DNA from: Saccoglossus kowalevskii
Taxonomy: Eukaryota; Hemichordata; Enteropneusta; Harrimaniidae
Direction: 5' to 3'
Assembly (NCBI RefSeq): GCF_000003605.2
Contig: NW_003155736.1
Coordinates: 746,977 to 779,365, forward strand
DNA length: 32,389 nt
The notes below the pieces were generated by a model. It was not told the origin of the DNA and made no database searches. It saw only the letters and a list, made by a program, of their open reading frames with translations. The first letter of the stretch is position 1, and every line of letters starts with the position of its first letter. The translations under genes and the position numbers were made by a program. Shown here in pieces: positions 32,342 to 32,389 of this stretch.

Positions 32342-32389
32342 AACATAATTTATATTAATAGTTAATTCGATTATTAATACTTTTGCGTA

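Larger units (their letters stand above)
31568..32389. other. Non-coding right edge; hairpins and GT microsatellite
   Basis: No exon is recognised; open frames at 31645-32006 show no family features. Separate features here are the hairpin at 32142-32173, the GT microsatellite and the CCGAGGAC repeats. Confidence 0.45.

Noticed and set aside
32021-32348. Frames rich in HTHT or VCVC
   Set aside because: Translation of the GT microsatellite on either strand.

Overview
This is animal nuclear DNA, most likely from a marine or other invertebrate. It is AT-rich (roughly 62% by eye) without the CpG loss of vertebrates. It carries one intron-containing gene, microsatellites, minisatellites, a MITE, a tRNA-derived repeat and an assembly gap of Ns. 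I cannot fix the phylum from sequence alone; hemichordate, cephalochordate or lophotrochozoan would all fit.

Only one protein-coding gene is convincing: a complete three-coding-exon homologue of NDNF (neuron-derived neurotrophic factor, a secreted fibronectin-III protein) on the + strand. The coding exons are 19105-19298, 20049-20167 and 27923-29289. The splice phases (2, then 1) join cleanly to give 559 residues with a signal peptide, about the length of vertebrate NDNF. A probable 3' UTR runs to an AATAAA at 29730. A good acceptor at 19091 suggests a further non-coding 5' exon upstream.

Positions 1-17330 contain no recognisable exon. They hold a repeat pair at the left edge, a 208-bp MITE with TA target duplication (3359-3566), a perfect 13-bp hairpin (6489-6526), and scattered clusters of promoter-type motifs: CACGTG palindrome, TATA and CRE near 1.1-1.34 kb; a full NRF1 palindrome near 11.5 kb; a CCAAT hairpin near 15.2 kb; and a second NRF1 core at 16.54 kb. 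Three near-perfect DR1 nuclear-receptor elements also lie here. Any cluster could be an NDNF promoter or enhancer, but none is proven.

Directly upstream of the first coding exon (17332-18460) lies a 38-bp-monomer satellite whose core is homogenised as a 75-bp dimer; the N gap lies inside it. Intron 2 (7.75 kb) holds a tRNA-derived SINE-like element, GAATA and AT microsatellites, diverged tandem duplications and a pair of identical TCAAGGTCACAT elements. Downstream of the gene is a 38-bp minisatellite carrying a consensus CCAAT box in each of its seven units (31302-31567), then a GT microsatellite and two hairpins at the right edge.

The most interesting points are the two-fold internal duplication visible in the NDNF protein, the dimeric higher-order satellite next to the gene, and the CCAAT-box minisatellite.
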